The notes beneath the pieces were generated by a model that worked only from the letters and a program-made list of their open reading frames with translations, searched no databases and was not told the origin of the DNA. DNA of 64,000 bases from Vreelandella neptunia (GTDB lineage: Bacteria > Pseudomonadota > Gammaproteobacteria > Pseudomonadales > Halomonadaceae): NCBI RefSeq assembly GCF_022489065.1, contig NZ_JAKVTW010000001.1, forward strand, positions 1 to 64,000. The letters are read 5' to 3'. Every line of letters begins with the position of its first letter. Positions within the stretch are counted from its first letter, which is position 1. The position numbers and the translations under genes are program-made. Below are positions 51,967 through 60,406 of this stretch, in pieces.

Positions 51967-52825
51967 TACGAAGTAGTTTGGTGGCAATTGCCGTGCCGAT
52001 TAAGGTAATGACCATGCCAGCGATAATCTGAAGATTCAGTGTCTCGCCGAGCAGCAGGTATCCCCATATCAGCGCGCTTACCGGCACCAGGAATGTCACC
52101 GTTGAGGTTGCCGTGGCCCCGGCGCTGGCGAGTAAGCCAAAGTAGAGCAGGAACGCCAGCGTAGTGCTGAGTGATGCAAGCGCCAAAGCATTTCCCCACG
52201 CCAGTGGGCTGATAGGATCGCTTGGCCAAAGCAGAATGCCGGGGATCAGTAGCACCAACGCTGACATAGCGCTACTGCCTGCGGCCAGCACACGTGTAGG
52301 CAGGTGACCCAGGCGAGTTTTGGAGTAATTGCCCGCAATGCCGTAGCAGAATGTGGCACCTAAAACGGCCAAAATAAACCAACCGTCGCCGCCCAGGGCA
52401 AAGTCGAGCCGATCCGCAGAGAGCACGTAAACACCCAGAAGTGCTAGGGCGAGGCCTAAGTACTGCTGGCGCTGTATGGCGGTAGCGAAGAATAGCGCAC
52501 CAATCAGCGCAGTGAAAATCGGCGTGGTGGCATTAATCAGCGAGGTAAGTCCCGCTTCAAGGCGCGTGGTGGCAAGTGCTAATAATGAAAAAGGTAGCAC
52601 GTGATTGACGATGCCTAAAAATAGCAGCGGGCCCTTATGCTGCCAGATGAGTCGCAGGTAGTGCAGGCTGATCAACAGTGGCATGAGCAGCAGTGCGCCG
52701 ATCCCCATGCGCACCAGTACTAACGGCACTGCGCCAAACTCGGGTGCCGCTACGCGCATAAAGATAAACGACAGGCCCCACAGAGAAGAGAGCAGTATCA
52801 AGCGCAGCGCATCAGCCGACGACAT
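51920..52825 (-). CDS. EamA/DMT-superfamily transporter
   Basis: This 301-residue inner-membrane protein has ten predicted helices in two EamA repeats. The first begins LILLSSLWGLSFIFMRVAAPEFG, and the second half includes FCYGIAGNYSKTRLG and VPVSALIWGYLLLGETLN. The family exports amino acids and other small metabolites. AAGGACT is well spaced before the ATG at 52825. The substrate is unknown. The gene is convergent with, and overlaps, the MOSC gene by 47 bp, with no other neighbours in the same direction. Confidence 0.9.
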   Translation of the reverse strand: MSSADALRLILLSSLWGLSFIFMRVAAPEFGAVPLVLVRMGIGALLLMPLLISLHYLRLIWQHKGPLLFLGIVNHVLPFSLLALATTRLEAGLTSLINATTPIFTALIGALFFATAIQRQQYLGLALALLGVYVLSADRLDFALGGDGWFILAVLGATFCYGIAGNYSKTRLGHLPTRVLAAGSSAMSALVLLIPGILLWPSDPISPLAWGNALALASLSTTLAFLLYFGLLASAGATATSTVTFLVPVSALIWGYLLLGETLNLQIIAGMVITLIGTAIATKLLRIKRREAPPPVYPPHE

Positions 52826-53027
52826 GGCGAGTCCTTAACGTCAATGAAGTAATGTGGTTAGGTAGCTAACTAGCTTACGGCTGAACCAGAGCCGATGGAA
52901 GCTGTGAAGAGTACTGGTTCTGCAGAGAGGCAAAAAATCAGCTACGCTGGTTAGGTGGTCTAACAGCAATCGCCGTTAGGCCCTCTGACAACATGTCTAT
53001 GCATATTGGTAACACAAGGAGTTATTC

Positions 53028-53450
53028 ATGGATCGTAAAGCTAGCGCACGTTGGGAAGGTGGTCTCAAGGATGGTAAAGGCACCGTTTCAACCGAAAGTG
53101 GCGTTTTGGATGCTAACTACTCCTTCAGCAAACGCTTTGAAGATGAAAAAGGCACCAATCCTGAGGAGCTGATTGGCGCAGCACACGCCAGCTGTTTTTC
53201 AATGGCGCTCTCAATGATTCTGGGTGAGAAGGGCTACACTGCAGATTCAATCGAAACCAGCGCGAAAGTAACGCTGTCACAGAGCGATGCAGGGTTTGAT
53301 ATCTCGAAAATTCACTTGGACGTCGTTGCTGAAATTAGCGGCGCTGACGATGCAGCATTTCAGGAAGCAGCAGAAACGGCTAAAGCCAACTGCCCAGTTT
53401 CCAAAGTGCTTAAAGCCGATGTAACTATGACGGCTAAATTAAAAGGCTGA
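53028..53450 (+). CDS. osmC: OsmC-family peroxiredoxin
   Basis: This 140-residue OsmC-type thiol peroxidase reads like E. coli OsmC (KASARWEGGLKDGKGTVSTESGVL, FEDEKGTNPEELIGAAHASCFSMALS). The two catalytic Cys are in HASCFSMAL (about 56) and NCPVSKVLKA (about 124). It protects against organic peroxides and is often induced by osmotic stress. AAGGAG precedes the ATG. A bidirectional terminator separates it from the convergent PRC-barrel gene. Confidence 0.93.
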   Translation: MDRKASARWEGGLKDGKGTVSTESGVLDANYSFSKRFEDEKGTNPEELIGAAHASCFSMALSMILGEKGYTADSIETSAKVTLSQSDAGFDISKIHLDVVAEISGADDAAFQEAAETAKANCPVSKVLKADVTMTAKLKG

Positions 53451-53569
53451 GTTTAATCTAAGTTATGGTTCATGCATAAAAATGTGTGAGCCATATCGGC
53501 GGTTATATACTCGACAAAAAGTTATTAGCCTTCAAAGTTATGTAACAGTAGATGTGTTAATAGCAATAA

Positions 53570-53600
53570 AAAAGCCTTGGCAAATGCCAAGGCTTTTATT
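53570..53600. terminator. Bidirectional terminator between osmC and the PRC-barrel gene
   Basis: AAAAGCCTTGGCA and TGCCAAGGCTTTT are perfect complements with a short centre. A-rich sequence precedes and T-rich follows, so the hairpin can end transcription from both convergent genes. Confidence 0.85.
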
Positions 53601-53618
53601 TAACTAGCGCTAAGCTAA

Positions 53619-54029
53619 TTAATCACGATTGTATTCTTCAGCTTCTTCAAGCGCATCTTGTGAAGCATTGACGGTAATAACGTAATCTTCGCCATCTTCG
53701 TCTTTCGTCAGTTCAAGTGAATCCCATTCGATGGCGACGTTTTTCTCGCCCATTCCTAGGAAGCCACCAACGCCGACGACAACAGCGTTGATCTGGCCAT
53801 CTTCATCGATCACGAGATCCGTGATGGTGCCGATATCTTCGTCATCTTCGACGCTGCTTTTGACTTGGTTGCCGGTGAGGGCATCAGCATGAAAGGTACC
53901 TTCTGGCGTTTCAGTCAGGTAGGTTGCTTCCATGGTGGTGGTATTCTCTTCGGCGTTAACGGCGCCTGCGGCAAACATAACAGCCGGAACCATGAGAGTA
54001 CCTAGAATAGCGGGTTTAATCATTTTCAT
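53619..54029 (-). CDS. Secreted PRC-barrel domain protein
   Basis: This 136-residue protein has a Sec signal peptide (about 1-26, ending GAVNA) and a PRC-barrel domain (SSVEDDEDIGTITDLVIDEDGQINAVVVGVGGFLGMGEKNVAI). The mature part is strongly acidic, as expected for a periplasmic protein of a salt-adapted bacterium. AAGGAG lies eight bases before the ATG. The family is widespread and often stress-linked, but without a defined role. It is a single gene. Confidence 0.85.
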   Translation of the reverse strand: MKMIKPAILGTLMVPAVMFAAGAVNAEENTTTMEATYLTETPEGTFHADALTGNQVKSSVEDDEDIGTITDLVIDEDGQINAVVVGVGGFLGMGEKNVAIEWDSLELTKDEDGEDYVITVNASQDALEEAEEYNRD

Positions 54030-54420
54030 TTTGCTTGCTCCTTGCGATTCTATTTGGGCTTAACGACTCCGCGCCATGACCCGAATAAATCAATAACAGA
54101 TAGTGTTAGTTATGCTTTAAAGAAGCTTAACTACGCCATTGTTATTACTCCTGAATATGTTAATTACATGTGGGTAATTAACGCCGTCAAGCGCGTCAAT
54201 GCGCTAAGACAACTAATAGGTTAGTCGCTGTGTTCAGAAATACAACCACTTCACTAAAACTTTTATATGAGTTAGGGAGACGTAGTGACTCTGTTAAGCC
54301 CGCCGCAGCGTCGCCGTGCGACAGTCTGTCGAGTTGACCTGCCTCAGCTCAGTCGTCATATTCCTAACAAATGACCCGCTTTTTATAAGCGCCGGTCGCA
54401 TAAAAGGAGAACCCCTGACG
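54030..54420. other. Divergent intergenic region, PRC-barrel / L,D-transpeptidase
   Basis: This gap of 391 bp has no credible gene; a 60-codon plus frame at 54042-54224 overlaps the promoter side of the PRC-barrel gene and shows no family features. The region is AT-rich around 54080-54180 and must carry both promoters. AAGGAGA near 54403 is the ribosome site of the transpeptidase. Confidence 0.45.
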
Positions 54421-55383
54421 ATGATGGCCCGCTATCACCCCTTACAACGTATAAAACAAGCCTGTGTGAGCAGTGTGGCGCTTGGTGCATGGCTATTAGC
54501 CTCGAGTGCGGTAGCCGACAGCAACGAGCTGCCGAAAGGCCACTTTCCGCTGCCGGAACAGGGCAACATGGTAGGTGAGGTGTACACCGTCACCGCTAGT
54601 GAAGAAGATACGCTAATGGATATTGCCCGAGCGCATAATGTCGGCTACGAAGAAATTCGCATGGCTAATCCAGATACCAGCCTGTGGGTACCGGGTGAGG
54701 GAACCGAGGTGACGATCCCTGGGCAGTTTATTTTGCCCGATGAAGCGCGGACCGGCATTGTGATCAACGTGGCTGAGCTAAGGCTTTATTATTACCCCGA
54801 GGTAGAGGCGGGGGAGACGCCGCGTGTCGAGACGTACCCCATTGGTATCGGACGCGATGCCTACAACACGCCGCTGGGTATTACTGAAACCACCATGCGG
54901 CTTGAAAACCCAGCATGGTACCCACCTGAATCGATTCGTCGTGAAGCTGCCGAGCGAGGCGACCCTGCGCCCGCCGTTGTCCCGCCCGGTGCTGATAATC
55001 CATTGGGTCAATACGCTATCTTGCTGGATATTCCCGGTTACCTGATCCATGGCACTAACCAGCCGGATGGCATTGGTATGCGTGCCAGCCGCGGCTGTAT
55101 CCGTATGCACCCTGAGGATATCGAATCGGTGTTCTGGCGCGTACCGGTGGGTACGCAGGTCAATATTATCGATTCGCCAATCAAGGTAGGTTGGAGTGAG
55201 GGTGGGGCGAATTACATCCAAGCCTTTACCGCGACGGACGAACAGGTATTTGGCATGGACACGCTATTAAACGTGGTTGGTCTGATTGAGCAGCACAACG
55301 GTGGCAACGCATCCAGCGTCGATTACGAGCAGGTGCGTGAAGTGCTAGAACAGGCTAACGGGCAAATCGTTCCGATCGGTTAG
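54421..55383 (+). CDS. L,D-transpeptidase, ErfK/YbiS family, with LysM domain
   Basis: This 320-residue periplasmic enzyme cross-links peptidoglycan or attaches lipoproteins to it. It has a signal peptide (about 1-31, ending SSAVADS) and a LysM domain (YTVTASEEDTLMDIARAHNVGYEEIRMANPD). The YkuD catalytic domain contains IHGTNQPDGIGMRASRGCIR with the active-site Cys near 226. AGGAGA supports the ATG at 54421, although the frame is open from 54316. The family includes ErfK, YbiS, YcfS and YnhG; which paralogue this is cannot be told. It stands alone. Confidence 0.9.
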   Translation: MMARYHPLQRIKQACVSSVALGAWLLASSAVADSNELPKGHFPLPEQGNMVGEVYTVTASEEDTLMDIARAHNVGYEEIRMANPDTSLWVPGEGTEVTIPGQFILPDEARTGIVINVAELRLYYYPEVEAGETPRVETYPIGIGRDAYNTPLGITETTMRLENPAWYPPESIRREAAERGDPAPAVVPPGADNPLGQYAILLDIPGYLIHGTNQPDGIGMRASRGCIRMHPEDIESVFWRVPVGTQVNIIDSPIKVGWSEGGANYIQAFTATDEQVFGMDTLLNVVGLIEQHNGGNASSVDYEQVREVLEQANGQIVPIG

Positions 55384-55418
55384 CCTGTTGGGGTTAGATT
55401 GATTGAGCACTGAAAACG

Positions 55419-56087
55419 CTAGCGGGCTGGGTCAAGCACGCCCCCCAGCGAGGCATTGCGCCTGAACCAACCTGCAATGCTGGTGCGGGGGCAGCGGGTG
55501 GGCAGCACTTCGTGGGGAATGGTTTCCGATAAGAAACAGGCAAAAGTGCCTGCCTCGGGTACTACGCGGGCGATCTCCTGGCTGGGGTCGTCCGGGTGGT
55601 AAATCACCATTTCACCGCCGCCGTCGCTTGGCCAGTCCGGCGTTAAATAACCAACCGTGGAGATAACCCGGTTAGCGCGGCCGCGAAAGCTATCCACATG
55701 GCGCTGATAAAAAGCCCCGGGCGGATAGTGAGCAAAGTGGGCTTCATACTCGAACAGACCTAAAAACAGTGCGTGATTGAGGGCCTGCTGTAACTCGCTC
55801 ATGGCGTCTAAATAACGCCGCTGGGCGGCGCTTTCACGGTCAAGCCAGTGAATGGCGTCACCACGGATATCTTTGCGCAGCAGGTGCTGTTGGCCTCGCC
55901 CAATGCCCGCCTCATCCAGGCCGTTATAGGCCGCTCGATGAAGAAGCTCACCGTTGAGCTCTTTGCATAGGCCCAGATCAATCACCTCGCGGCCCACATA
56001 CCAGCCCTGTTCCACCAGCGCATCGACCAGGGCCACCTGGGTCTCGGGCTGAAGTGCAGGTGAAAACGTAGCAGCACTGGGGGTCAT
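55419..56087 (-). CDS. 2-oxoglutarate/Fe(II)-dependent oxygenase
   Basis: This 222-residue oxygenase has the prolyl-4-hydroxylase-like fold. The metal triad is HVD in FYQRHVDSFRG and a distal His in ETIPHEVLPTRCPR. The 2-oxoglutarate-binding Arg is probably in PRTSIAGWFRRN. YLTPDWPSDGGGEMVIY lies between them. The family hydroxylates proteins or small molecules; the target is unknown. It overlaps the stop of the upstream NUDIX gene by 4 bp, so the two are translated together. Confidence 0.87.
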   Translation of the reverse strand: MTPSAATFSPALQPETQVALVDALVEQGWYVGREVIDLGLCKELNGELLHRAAYNGLDEAGIGRGQQHLLRKDIRGDAIHWLDRESAAQRRYLDAMSELQQALNHALFLGLFEYEAHFAHYPPGAFYQRHVDSFRGRANRVISTVGYLTPDWPSDGGGEMVIYHPDDPSQEIARVVPEAGTFACFLSETIPHEVLPTRCPRTSIAGWFRRNASLGGVLDPAR

Positions 56088-56740
56088 TTGTTGGATCTCG
56101 ATGGCGCTGAGCTAGAAGTGGAGAGTCGAGTTTTACGTTCTGGGTAGTGGCGCAGTGGGCCTTGAGGGCGTTGGTATAAATCAATCGGCATACCAAAGCC
56201 TTCCGCCAGCAACTCCACCAGCATCATGGCCGAAAGCCCCCAAATCACGTGGCCGTCCACATGATAGCTGGGTACATAGTGAGCCACACCATCGACAGTA
56301 ATGACATCGGTGTGGGTACGAAGATCGTCCAGAAAATGGCTGAGCGGCACTTCAAAGATAGCGTCTAGTTCGCCGGGGTCGGCTACCAGCGGTAAATCGG
56401 GTGGAATGATGCCAACCCAAGGCGTAACGCGAATGCCGTGCAGTGAAATAACATCCGACAGCCGCCCCAGTGGTTGCACCACGCTGGGGTCGAGGGCAAT
56501 CTCCTCCTCAGCTTCGCGTAGCGCGGTGGCGTAAAGATCAGCGTCGAAGGGTTCACGCTTACCGCCTGGAAACGCCACTTGGCCGCTATGAGTGCTCAAG
56601 TGGCTGGCCCGGCGGGTAAATAGTAAGGTGGGAGCTGGACGCTCGACAATCGGCAACAGCACGGCGGCTTCGGGCATCACGACGTGGTCCAAGCGTTGAG
56701 GCGTTAGCTGTTGCAGGCGTTTGCGCAGTTTCTCTAACAT
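56084..56740 (-). CDS. NUDIX hydrolase, CoA pyrophosphatase-like (NudL/YeaB)
   Basis: This 218-residue NUDIX protein has the box GGKREPFDADLYATALREAEEE, with the catalytic REAEEE. Its upstream context TRRASHLSTHSGQVAFPGG is typical of the CoA diphosphatase subgroup (UPF0035-like pattern LSTHSGQVAFPGG). It would cleave CoA or its derivatives to phosphopantetheine and 3',5'-ADP. It is first of a leftward pair with the 2OG oxygenase. The substrate is inferred from the subgroup motif. Confidence 0.87.
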   Translation of the reverse strand: MLEKLRKRLQQLTPQRLDHVVMPEAAVLLPIVERPAPTLLFTRRASHLSTHSGQVAFPGGKREPFDADLYATALREAEEEIALDPSVVQPLGRLSDVISLHGIRVTPWVGIIPPDLPLVADPGELDAIFEVPLSHFLDDLRTHTDVITVDGVAHYVPSYHVDGHVIWGLSAMMLVELLAEGFGMPIDLYQRPQGPLRHYPERKTRLSTSSSAPSRSNK

Positions 56741-56834
56741 GGGTCATCCAATAACTTTGTTCTCTTTTACCCAGCAGCGGTCATTGACGTCAAGCGCGTC
56801 GAGGCTTCTATTCACTAGCCGTTGAGAATACGCG

Positions 56835-57392
56835 ATGAACTTTTGTAGCCACTGTGGTGATAAGGTGCGTTTTGCAGTCCCTGAAGGCGATGATCGCCCC
56901 CGCTACCTGTGCGATGCCTGCGGTACGATTCACTATCAAAACCCGCGCATTGTAGCCGGTACGCTGCCCGTTAGCGGTAGTAAAGTGCTGCTCTGTAAGC
57001 GTGCGATTTCACCGCGAAAAGGCTACTGGACGCTGCCTGCGGGCTATATGGAAAACGCCGAATCAACCCAGCAGGCCGCCTCCAGAGAGACGCGCGAAGA
57101 GGCTTGCGCCGAGGTCGAACTAGCTAATCTTTATACCTTAATCGACCTCCCGCATATCAATCAGGTGTATATGATTTTTCGCGCAGAATTAATCAGCGGC
57201 TTCAGTTCCGGGCCGGAAAGCCTGGAAGTCGCGCTGTTTGAAGAGCACGAAATTCCTTGGGATGAATTGGCCTTTACGACCATTGAGCGCACGCTGCGCC
57301 ACTTCTACGCTGATCGCGCCCATAATGAGTTTCCGCTGCATATCAGCATGGTAACCCCCGAAGACCGCGAGCGTTACTTCGGCAGTGCATGA
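56835..57392 (+). CDS. NUDIX hydrolase with N-terminal zinc ribbon
   Basis: This 185-residue protein begins with a zinc ribbon (Cys4-x2-Cys7 and Cys26-x2-Cys29, CDACGTIHYQNP) that resembles the NudC/NADH pyrophosphatase layout. A NUDIX fold follows with WTLPAGYMENAESTQQAASRETREEA. It is shorter than NudC (about 257), so NAD-capping activity is uncertain; ADP-ribose or a nucleotide sugar is also possible. It is divergent from the other NUDIX gene. Confidence 0.85.
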   Translation: MNFCSHCGDKVRFAVPEGDDRPRYLCDACGTIHYQNPRIVAGTLPVSGSKVLLCKRAISPRKGYWTLPAGYMENAESTQQAASRETREEACAEVELANLYTLIDLPHINQVYMIFRAELISGFSSGPESLEVALFEEHEIPWDELAFTTIERTLRHFYADRAHNEFPLHISMVTPEDRERYFGSA

Positions 57393-57418
57393 GCCATCTC
57401 TTTGATCAGGTGGATGCA

Positions 57419-57730
57419 CTATAGATCGGCTAACTGCCATACATCATAGGCGACTTCTTCGTAGGGGTGAGCTAGTTTCAAGGCCGCGATAGTGCCGTGG
57501 ATATGGGCTTCATCACAGAGCAGCTCCACTTTAAACTCTTCAACGCTTTCCAAATTGCCCACCGTGCCGATATGCGGGTGGGCGCCCTCCATGGGGCGGA
57601 ATTGCCCCGTGCCGCGGGTTTGAAAGCAGACGTTTTCATACACGCCTATGCGCCCGGCGCCCGCCTCAAATACTGCTTGTTTAACGCTTTCGGCATCCTC
57701 TACGGGAACAAAAAAAGCCAGTTTATACAT
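57419..57730 (-). CDS. NIF3/YqfO-insert-like small protein
   Basis: This 103-residue protein resembles the ferredoxin-like insert domain of YqfO/NIF3 proteins and stand-alone homologues: MYKLAFFVPVEDAESVKQAVFEAGAGRIGVYENVCFQTRGTGQF, and the C-terminal AHPYEEVAYDVWQL. It is also distantly like CutA/PII-fold proteins. A good GGGAGA ribosome site precedes the ATG. It is a single gene convergent with the NUDIX gene at 56835. Its function is unknown. Confidence 0.82.
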   Translation of the reverse strand: MYKLAFFVPVEDAESVKQAVFEAGAGRIGVYENVCFQTRGTGQFRPMEGAHPHIGTVGNLESVEEFKVELLCDEAHIHGTIAALKLAHPYEEVAYDVWQLADL

Positions 57731-57858
57731 GCTATATCTCCCTGCAATTGATCCATCATCACATACGCTTCACTGGGTATGTTAGCGGATAGACGACTAC
57801 TGGTCGTGAGCATAGCTTTGTATGATGATGTTTTGACACCTGTGATGTGAGCCACCCT

Positions 57859-58809
57859 ATGGATAAATTCGAGGTAAAGCTGGATCAGGCGGCGAGAGCC
57901 GCTTGGATGTCCTATGTCGGTGGAATGACCCAGGATGAGATCGCCAGCCAGTTGGGGGTTTCACGACCAGGGGTGCAGCGCTTATTGGCGTTGGCCCGGC
58001 AGGAGGGACTGGTAAAAGTGCATATTGATCACCCTATCTCTAACTGCATGGCGTTGGGCAGCGCGCTGCGGGATCACTTTGGCTTAACCTACTGCGAAGT
58101 GGTGCCTGCTGATCACCACGCGGCTGACAGCGCTGCCTCCTATTTGGCCGTGGCAGCCGCCGAGCGCATTGCGCAGCTGGTAGAGCGCAGCGAGCCATTA
58201 ACGCTTTCGCTAGGCACCGGGCGCTCGGTACGGGCAGCGGTAGAAGCGATGAGCCGCGTTGAGCGGCCCCAGCACCGTTTTGTTTCACTAGTAGGTAACG
58301 TTGCTCGGGATGGCTCGGCCAACCGTTACGATGCGGTGATGGTGATGGCGGATAAAACTGGCGGTGAGCGCTTTTTACTGCCCGCGCCGGTCGTCGCTGA
58401 ATCGCTTGCTGAAAAAGAGGCGATGCTGACACAGCGCTTGTTTAAAGCGATCGCCGATGTGGCGCGGGAGTCAGAAGCTGCGTTTATTGGCGTGGGGCGC
58501 ATCGACCGTCAGGCCACGCTGTTTCAGGATCATTTTATTAGCGAAAGCGAGCTGGATGAACTGTTGGGCCTGAAAGCGGTAGGGGAGTTGCTGGGCTGGC
58601 CACTCAATAGCGACGGCGAAGTGATTGACTGCTCGATTACAAGGCGGGTCACTAGCCTCCCTTTAGAGCGTTTTGGTAAGCATCACATGGTGGCAATAGC
58701 GGGTAGCCGAGAGAAAGCCCCGGCCATTCATGCCGCCCTGCGGGGTGGCTGGCTCAAAGGATTGGTCACCGACGAAGTGGCTGCTCGGCAAATTGTCGAG
58801 GCCTTATAG
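57859..58809 (+). CDS. SorC/DeoR-family sugar-binding transcriptional regulator
   Basis: This 316-residue regulator is divided into an N-terminal sigma-factor-like helix-turn-helix (MTQDEIASQLGVSRPGVQRLLALA) and a sugar-phosphate-binding domain (ALGSALRDHFGL, SLGTGRSVRAAVEAM, FIGVGRIDRQATLF). It is of the SmoC/SorC type that controls polyol uptake. The frame begins with a GTG at 57847; the ATG at 57859 is chosen, but neither has a clear ribosome site. It is followed by the polyol ABC operon, which it presumably controls. Confidence 0.87.
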   Translation: MDKFEVKLDQAARAAWMSYVGGMTQDEIASQLGVSRPGVQRLLALARQEGLVKVHIDHPISNCMALGSALRDHFGLTYCEVVPADHHAADSAASYLAVAAAERIAQLVERSEPLTLSLGTGRSVRAAVEAMSRVERPQHRFVSLVGNVARDGSANRYDAVMVMADKTGGERFLLPAPVVAESLAEKEAMLTQRLFKAIADVARESEAAFIGVGRIDRQATLFQDHFISESELDELLGLKAVGELLGWPLNSDGEVIDCSITRRVTSLPLERFGKHHMVAIAGSREKAPAIHAALRGGWLKGLVTDEVAARQIVEAL

Positions 58810-58915
58810 CGGGTTAGCGTGTGCGCTGCAACATGCGTCAAGGGTAATGAGTTAGCGTAAAGTCTAAGTCTGTTGGCTTTGCTTTTTTTTGGCTTACGTA
58901 CGATCATTTGTTCGG

Positions 58916-58926
58916 TTGATGATCAA
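58916..58926. promoter_or_regulatory. Possible SorC-type operator before the polyol operon
   Basis: TTGAT-G-ATCAA is an 11-bp palindrome, followed 5 bp later by another GATCA (58931 onward). It lies about 50 bp before the binding-protein gene and downstream of the regulator gene. The motif is short, so the claim is weak. Confidence 0.3.
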
Positions 58927-58974
58927 TAAGATCAAGGCGACAACAATGCCAATACATGCCCATAGGAGTGCTTT

Positions 58975-60297
58975 ATGCGACTCGCACGTCACTTGCCCGT
59001 CACCACGCTAGCGGCCGCCATTGCCATATCGGGCCACGCCCAGGCGCAAACTGAAATAACCGTGGCCACGGTTAATAACAACGACATGGTGATAATGCAG
59101 AGCCTCACCGATGCTTTCGAAGAAGCGCACCCCGATATCACGCTGGACTGGGTGGTGCTGGAAGAAAATGTGCTTCGTCAGCGCATGACCACCGATATTG
59201 CCACCGGCGGCGGCCAGTTTGACGTCATGACCATCGGCACTTATGAAGTGCCTATTTGGGCAGAGCGCGGCTGGCTATCACCTCTGGATAATCTACCCGA
59301 CGACTACAACGAAGGCGATTTGCTAGCCTCCGTGCGTGATGGTTTGAGCCTGGATGGCACGCTTCACGCGCTACCGTTTTATGCCGAAAGCTCAATGATG
59401 TACTACCGCAAGGATCTGTTTGAGAACGCGGGCATTGAGATGAGCGAGCAACCCACCTGGGAAGAGGTGCGCGAGTGGGCAGGCGAACTGCACGGCAGCG
59501 AAGATGGGCTGGCTGGTATCTGCCTGCGCGGCAAGCCGGGTTGGGGCGAAAACATGGCTTTCCTCACGACCCTCGTGAACACCTACGGTGGCCGCTGGTT
59601 TGACGAAGAGTGGAACCCAGAGCTCAATTCTGAGGAGTGGGTTAGCGCGATTCAGTTTTATGTCGATTTGTTAAATGATTACGGCCCGCCAGGCGCAAGC
59701 TCTAATGGCTTTAATGAAAATCTTGCGCTGTTCTCCCGTGGCAACTGCGCCATGTGGGTTGATGCCACATCGGCGGCGGGTAAGCTGTTCGACGAAAATG
59801 AGTCCGATGTAGCAGATAGCTTAGGCTTTGCCCCGGCACCGATAGCGGAAACGCCCAAGGGTTCGCATTGGTTATGGTCCTGGGCGCTCGCCATTCCGGC
59901 CTCTTCCGAAAAGCAGGAAGCAGCGCTTGAGTTCATTACCTGGGCCACCTCAGAAGAGTACATTGAGTTGGTGGGTGAAACACAAGGCTGGACCAGCGTG
60001 CCCCCAGGCACACGTGAGTCGACCTATGCTAATGAGCAGTACACTGAAGCGGCTCCCTTTGCTGACTTCGTGCTCAATGCCATCAAGGAAACCGACCCGA
60101 ATGACTCAACCTTGAAACCCAACCCTTATGTTGGCGTGCAGACGGTCAACATCCCCGAGTTCCAGTCGATTGGTACTCAAGTAGGCCAAACCATTGCCGC
60201 GGCGTTGACCGGTGACACCACGGTAGAGCAGGCGCTAGACAACGCCCAGCGCGCCACAGAACGCACGATGCAGCGAGCTGGCTACATCGAACGATAG
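58975..60297 (+). CDS. ABC polyol transporter substrate-binding protein (SmoE-like)
   Basis: This 440-residue periplasmic binding protein of the family-1 extracellular solute type has a Sec signal (about 1-24, ending GHAQA). It reads like sorbitol/mannitol binding proteins (MtlE/SmoE): ITVATVNNNDMVIMQSLTDAFEEAHP, LPFYAESSMMYYRKDLF, and LAGICLRGKPGWGENMAFLTT. TAGGAG precedes the ATG. It is first of an operon with two permeases and an ATPase. Sorbitol, mannitol or arabitol are likely ligands; which one cannot be decided here. Confidence 0.91.
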   Translation: MRLARHLPVTTLAAAIAISGHAQAQTEITVATVNNNDMVIMQSLTDAFEEAHPDITLDWVVLEENVLRQRMTTDIATGGGQFDVMTIGTYEVPIWAERGWLSPLDNLPDDYNEGDLLASVRDGLSLDGTLHALPFYAESSMMYYRKDLFENAGIEMSEQPTWEEVREWAGELHGSEDGLAGICLRGKPGWGENMAFLTTLVNTYGGRWFDEEWNPELNSEEWVSAIQFYVDLLNDYGPPGASSNGFNENLALFSRGNCAMWVDATSAAGKLFDENESDVADSLGFAPAPIAETPKGSHWLWSWALAIPASSEKQEAALEFITWATSEEYIELVGETQGWTSVPPGTRESTYANEQYTEAAPFADFVLNAIKETDPNDSTLKPNPYVGVQTVNIPEFQSIGTQVGQTIAAALTGDTTVEQALDNAQRATERTMQRAGYIER

Positions 60298-60305
60298 AAG
60301 TGACC

Positions 60306-60354
60306 AACGCCTGCCTGTCCACTTGGCTATTGTCAGTGACGGCAGGCGTTTTAT
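60306..60354 (+). terminator. Partial terminator/attenuator after the binding protein
   Basis: AACGCCTGCC at 60306-60315 pairs perfectly with GGCAGGCGTT at 60341-60350, followed by TTATC, with a 25-nt loop. It stands between the binding protein and the first permease. It likely reduces read-through, giving excess binding protein. Confidence 0.6.
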
Positions 60355-60406
60355 CGCTGTGTTCTGGCCGTTTTCGTAAAGAGCCTCGTATTTCGCAGGT
60401 AATCCC

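Noticed and set aside
54042..54224. 60-codon plus-strand frame upstream of the L,D-transpeptidase
   Set aside because: It has no family features, starts in the ribosome-site region of the divergent PRC-barrel gene, and the local base composition is intergenic-like.
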